64,000 nucleotides of DNA from NCBI RefSeq assembly GCF_020711235.1, contig NZ_JAJFAV010000003.1:1-64000 (forward strand), read 5' to 3'. The notes below the pieces were generated by a model. It was not told where the DNA came from. It was given only the letters and a program-made list of their open reading frames with translations, and made no database searches. Made by a program: the position numbers and the translations under genes. How positions within the stretch are numbered: the first letter of the stretch is position 1; every line of letters starts with the position of its first letter. This DNA is from Hymenobacter sp. 15J16-1T3B. Lineage in GTDB: Bacteria > Bacteroidota > Bacteroidia > Cytophagales > Hymenobacteraceae. This document shows, one piece after another, positions 61,726 through 64,000 of the stretch.

Positions 61726-63363
61726 ATGCCCGTCGTTTCTCCGTTGCCTGCTACTGCTTTCACCGCTCCGCCCGCGGTTCGTGCTTTCTGGGCCGTCCGC
61801 GGCTTTTTCATTGGGCTACTGCTGCTCGGCGCCGTGCTGCTGCGCCACTACGGCGTATCGTGGGACGAGCCCACCGACCGGCAAACCGGGATGATCAGCG
61901 CCCGGTACGTGGCGGAATTAGTGGCCCCGGACTGGGCCGCCCGGCAATCGGCCTTTGCCGGCCTGCCGGACTTTGCCACCTACGCCGATAACGACCACGG
62001 CGTGCTCTTCGAAACGCCCTTGTGCCTGCTGGAAGTGGGGCTGGGCATCACCGACTCGCGCACCACTTACCTGCTACGCCACGCCGCCATCTTCCTCACG
62101 TTCGTGGGCGGCGTCTGGGCCTTGTACCGGTTGGCGCGGCTACGCTTCGGTAGCTGGCAGCTGGGCTTAGCGGCCAGCACCTTGTTGCTGCTCTCACCCC
62201 GCTTTTTTGCCGAGAGCTTCTACAACAACAAGGACCTCGTGTTCCTGGCCGTCTTCACCCTGGGCGTGTACACCCTGGCCCGGCTGCTGCAGCACCCCAG
62301 CCTGGGCCGCGCCGCGCTCCACGGCCTGGTCACCGCCGCCGCCACCGACGTGCGCCTGCTCGGCTGCCTGCTGCTACCCATGACGCTGGGCATGGTGACG
62401 CTGGAGCTGCTCTACGGCCCGGCCGAGCTGCGGCGCCGCTGGCTGCCGGCAGTGCCCCTGTACCTGCTTACGGCCGTGGCGGCCACCGTAGCCGGCTGGC
62501 CCTACCTCTGGGCGGCCCCGCTCACCAACTTCCAGCACGCGTTCAGCAGCTTGAGCAACTTCGCCTTCGACGCCGACTTGCTGTACTTCGGCGAGCGGGT
62601 GTCCATCAATGCTTTGCCTTGGCACTACATCCCGGTCTGGGTGCTCATCACCACGCCCGTGGCCTACTCCGCGGCGGCCCTACTGGGCGCTCTGGCGTTG
62701 GGGGCCGACTTGGTCCGCAGCCGACTGGCGCTGCTGCGCCGGCCCGAGTACCGGCTAGATGTGCTGTTTCTGGGCTGGCTGCTGACGCCCGTGCTCATGG
62801 TCATCGTGCTCCACTCGGTGGTGTACGACGGCTGGCGCCACCTCTACTTCATCTACCCGGCGCTGCTGCTGCTGGCCCTGCGCGGGGCCTTGCTGCTGTG
62901 GCGGGCCCGCCAGGAGTCGGCCCGGCTGCACCGCTTGGCGGTGGGGCTGGCGGCACTGGCCGCGCTCGAAGCCGTGGGCACGCTGGGCCGCATGGTGCTG
63001 ATGCACCCGTTCGAGCAAACGTTCTTCGCCTTTCTACCCGCGCGCGTCGTCGAGCAGCAGTTCGAGCGGGATTATTGGGGCCTTTCGTACCGGGCCGGCC
63101 TGCAGTGGATTCTGGCGCACGATGCGGCCCCGCGCATCGACATTCGGGGGGCGCAGCACCAGCCGCTGATGAACAACGTGGCCGTGCTGCCCGCCGCCCA
63201 ACGCCAGCGCCTGCAGCTCAATCCCGCCGCCCCGCGCGCGTATTACCTGACCACCTACCGCACCCACCCGGAGCCGTATCCCGATTCGCTGGGCGCCGAG
63301 GTCTACCAGCTGCGGGCCAACGGCGTGAAGATACTGTCGGTATTCCAGCGGCAGGCGTGGTAG
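61726..63363 (+). CDS. GT-C fold membrane glycosyltransferase-like protein
   Basis: 545 aa from ATG 61726 (61672 is a possible earlier start). About 10 membrane helices, e.g. GFFIGLLLLGAVLLRHYGVS, FLTFVGGVWALYRLAR, VYTLARLLQ, YLLTAVAATVAGWPYLWAAP, LFLGWLLTPVLMVIVLHSVV and LYFIYPALLLLALRGALLLW. The first external loop has the acidic D-E pair (YGVSWDEPTDRQTG) of GT39/ArnT-like enzymes that use polyprenyl-phosphate sugars. YDGWRHLYFIYPAL near residue 385 also recurs in this group. It probably transfers sugar to a lipid or protein at the periplasmic face; acceptor unknown. Confidence 0.75.
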   Translation: MPVVSPLPATAFTAPPAVRAFWAVRGFFIGLLLLGAVLLRHYGVSWDEPTDRQTGMISARYVAELVAPDWAARQSAFAGLPDFATYADNDHGVLFETPLCLLEVGLGITDSRTTYLLRHAAIFLTFVGGVWALYRLARLRFGSWQLGLAASTLLLLSPRFFAESFYNNKDLVFLAVFTLGVYTLARLLQHPSLGRAALHGLVTAAATDVRLLGCLLLPMTLGMVTLELLYGPAELRRRWLPAVPLYLLTAVAATVAGWPYLWAAPLTNFQHAFSSLSNFAFDADLLYFGERVSINALPWHYIPVWVLITTPVAYSAAALLGALALGADLVRSRLALLRRPEYRLDVLFLGWLLTPVLMVIVLHSVVYDGWRHLYFIYPALLLLALRGALLLWRARQESARLHRLAVGLAALAALEAVGTLGRMVLMHPFEQTFFAFLPARVVEQQFERDYWGLSYRAGLQWILAHDAAPRIDIRGAQHQPLMNNVAVLPAAQRQRLQLNPAAPRAYYLTTYRTHPEPYPDSLGAEVYQLRANGVKILSVFQRQAW

Positions 63364-63373
63364 CACGAGCGGG

Positions 63374-64000
63374 CTACCGGGCGTGCTGCGCAAACCGTGC
63401 TATAACCGTTTGCAGCCTGACGTAGTCCGGCAGGCGTTGCAGCCGCTGCCACAGCGCCGTGGGCAACGCGGCCGTGCCCAGGCGCGCCCCAGCCACTTGC
63501 CCGGCCAGGGAGCAGGTGGTATCGGTGTCGCCGCCGGCCGCGCACACTTCAGCCAGCACTGCCGCCAAACCGAGCCTCGGAACCTGCGCCGCGGCCCACA
63601 ACGCCAGGGCCACCGATTCGACGACGTACCCGCCGCTGCCAAACCGCGCCGCTACGTCGGCTATTGACAACCCAGCTGGCTGCGCCTGCAGCTCCAGCAG
63701 CCGGTCCCGCACGCGTGTGTCGGGCAGCCCGGCACTGATGCATGGCAGCAGGGAAGCGCGGTCGGTCCAGTCATCAGCCAGCCCCGCCCGGATGCCCAGC
63801 ACCACGGCCAGGGCGCCCGCGTAGGCCTCCGGGTGGCGGTGCGTGATGCGGCACACCGCCTCGACGAGCTGCCGGTCCGGTTCCGGGCCAAGGAAAGCCA
63901 AGGGCGCAATGCGCATGGCGGCGCCGTTGCCGGCCGCGTAGTCCCCACCGCGCCCTACTTGGCTCCAATGGCCGCCCGCGACCAGCCCTTGCAGGGCATG
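63374..64000 (-). CDS. ADP-ribosylglycohydrolase family protein, N-terminus cut by window edge
   Basis: The last ~208 codons are inside the window; the gene enters from the right edge. Seen: GRGGDYAAGNGAAMRIAPLA, AYAGALAVVLGIRAGLADDW, GGYVVESVALALWAAAQ and EVCAAGGDTDTTCSLAGQVA. The GxxxGNGAAMR block and the GGDTDT metal-binding motif mark the DraG/ADP-ribosylglycohydrolase family, which removes ADP-ribose from proteins or nucleic acids. The first metal-binding Asp/Thr motif would be outside the window. Substrate unknown. Confidence 0.85.
   Translation of the reverse strand, partial: HALQGLVAGGHWSQVGRGGDYAAGNGAAMRIAPLAFLGPEPDRQLVEAVCRITHRHPEAYAGALAVVLGIRAGLADDWTDRASLLPCISAGLPDTRVRDRLLELQAQPAGLSIADVAARFGSGGYVVESVALALWAAAQVPRLGLAAVLAEVCAAGGDTDTTCSLAGQVAGARLGTAALPTALWQRLQRLPDYVRLQTVIARFAQHAR

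Noticed and set aside
61320-61811. 163-codon minus-strand frame upstream of the GT-C gene
   Set aside because: Overlaps the start of the convincing plus-strand gene; composition resembles random GC-rich sequence.

Overview
The window looks like chromosome from a high-GC member of the Bacteroidota, most likely a Hymenobacter-type Cytophagales. This rests on recognisable families: gliding-type and type IX secretion (T9SS) C-terminal sorting domains, a CarboxypepD_reg/TonB-dependent receptor, DUF4290 next to murA, DUF3109 and DUF4846. Promoters fit the Bacteroidota pattern TTG-N19..21-TAxxTTTG, and Shine-Dalgarno sequences are mostly absent. The taxon is an inference; there is no rRNA here to confirm it.

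Layout. 1-9.7 kb is mostly minus strand: a truncated glycosyltransferase, YbaB, a gliding-type surface protein, histidine ammonia-lyase, HisS, a Ycf48-like secreted protein, a DUF2459 protein and a small CarboxypepD_reg protein, with one plus-strand T9SS protein. 10-13.4 kb holds an outer-membrane receptor and a second small CarboxypepD_reg protein; both have the same 24-bp dyad upstream. 14-19 kb carries a 16-repeat MORN_2 protein, a thiolase and a batB-batC pair. 19.1-19.5 kb is a tRNA trio (Ser-GCU, Pro-UGG, Arg-UCU). 19.7-27.7 kb holds a second Ycf48-like protein, gyrB, ridA and convergent ppk and ppx. 27.8-38.3 kb holds a metallophosphoesterase/Omp85 fusion, a flavin monooxygenase, a sirtuin, DUF4846, a YgjP-type metalloprotease and topA.

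The most distinctive region is 38.7-47.7 kb. It is a co-directional chemosensory operon: a giant receptor, cheW, cheY, cheB, cheA and cheC. The receptor has no membrane segment and no recognisable ligand domain. It is built from about 21 alternating HAMP units, including a 92-residue repeat of the type I recall from fungal Nik1/Os-1 osmosensing kinases, followed by a methyl-accepting signalling hairpin. CheB keeps its catalytic triad but has lost the receiver phospho-acceptor, CheA seems to lack the P2 domain, and no cheR or flagellar gene is present.

47.9-64 kb returns to housekeeping and surface functions: a ureohydrolase, a small membrane protein, a DUF4349 lipoprotein, DUF4290-murA, a UvrD/PcrA helicase, an AT-richer orphan immunity-like gene, a membrane protein, DUF3109, two paralogous outer-membrane proteins, a lipoprotein alpha-amylase, a GT-C-like membrane protein and a truncated ADP-ribosylglycohydrolase.

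Four palindromic intergenic repeats (15.6, 26.5, 47.8 and 52.8 kb) look like dispersed REP/MITE-type elements. Two of them enclose strong terminator hairpins. All calls come from reading the sequence without database searches.
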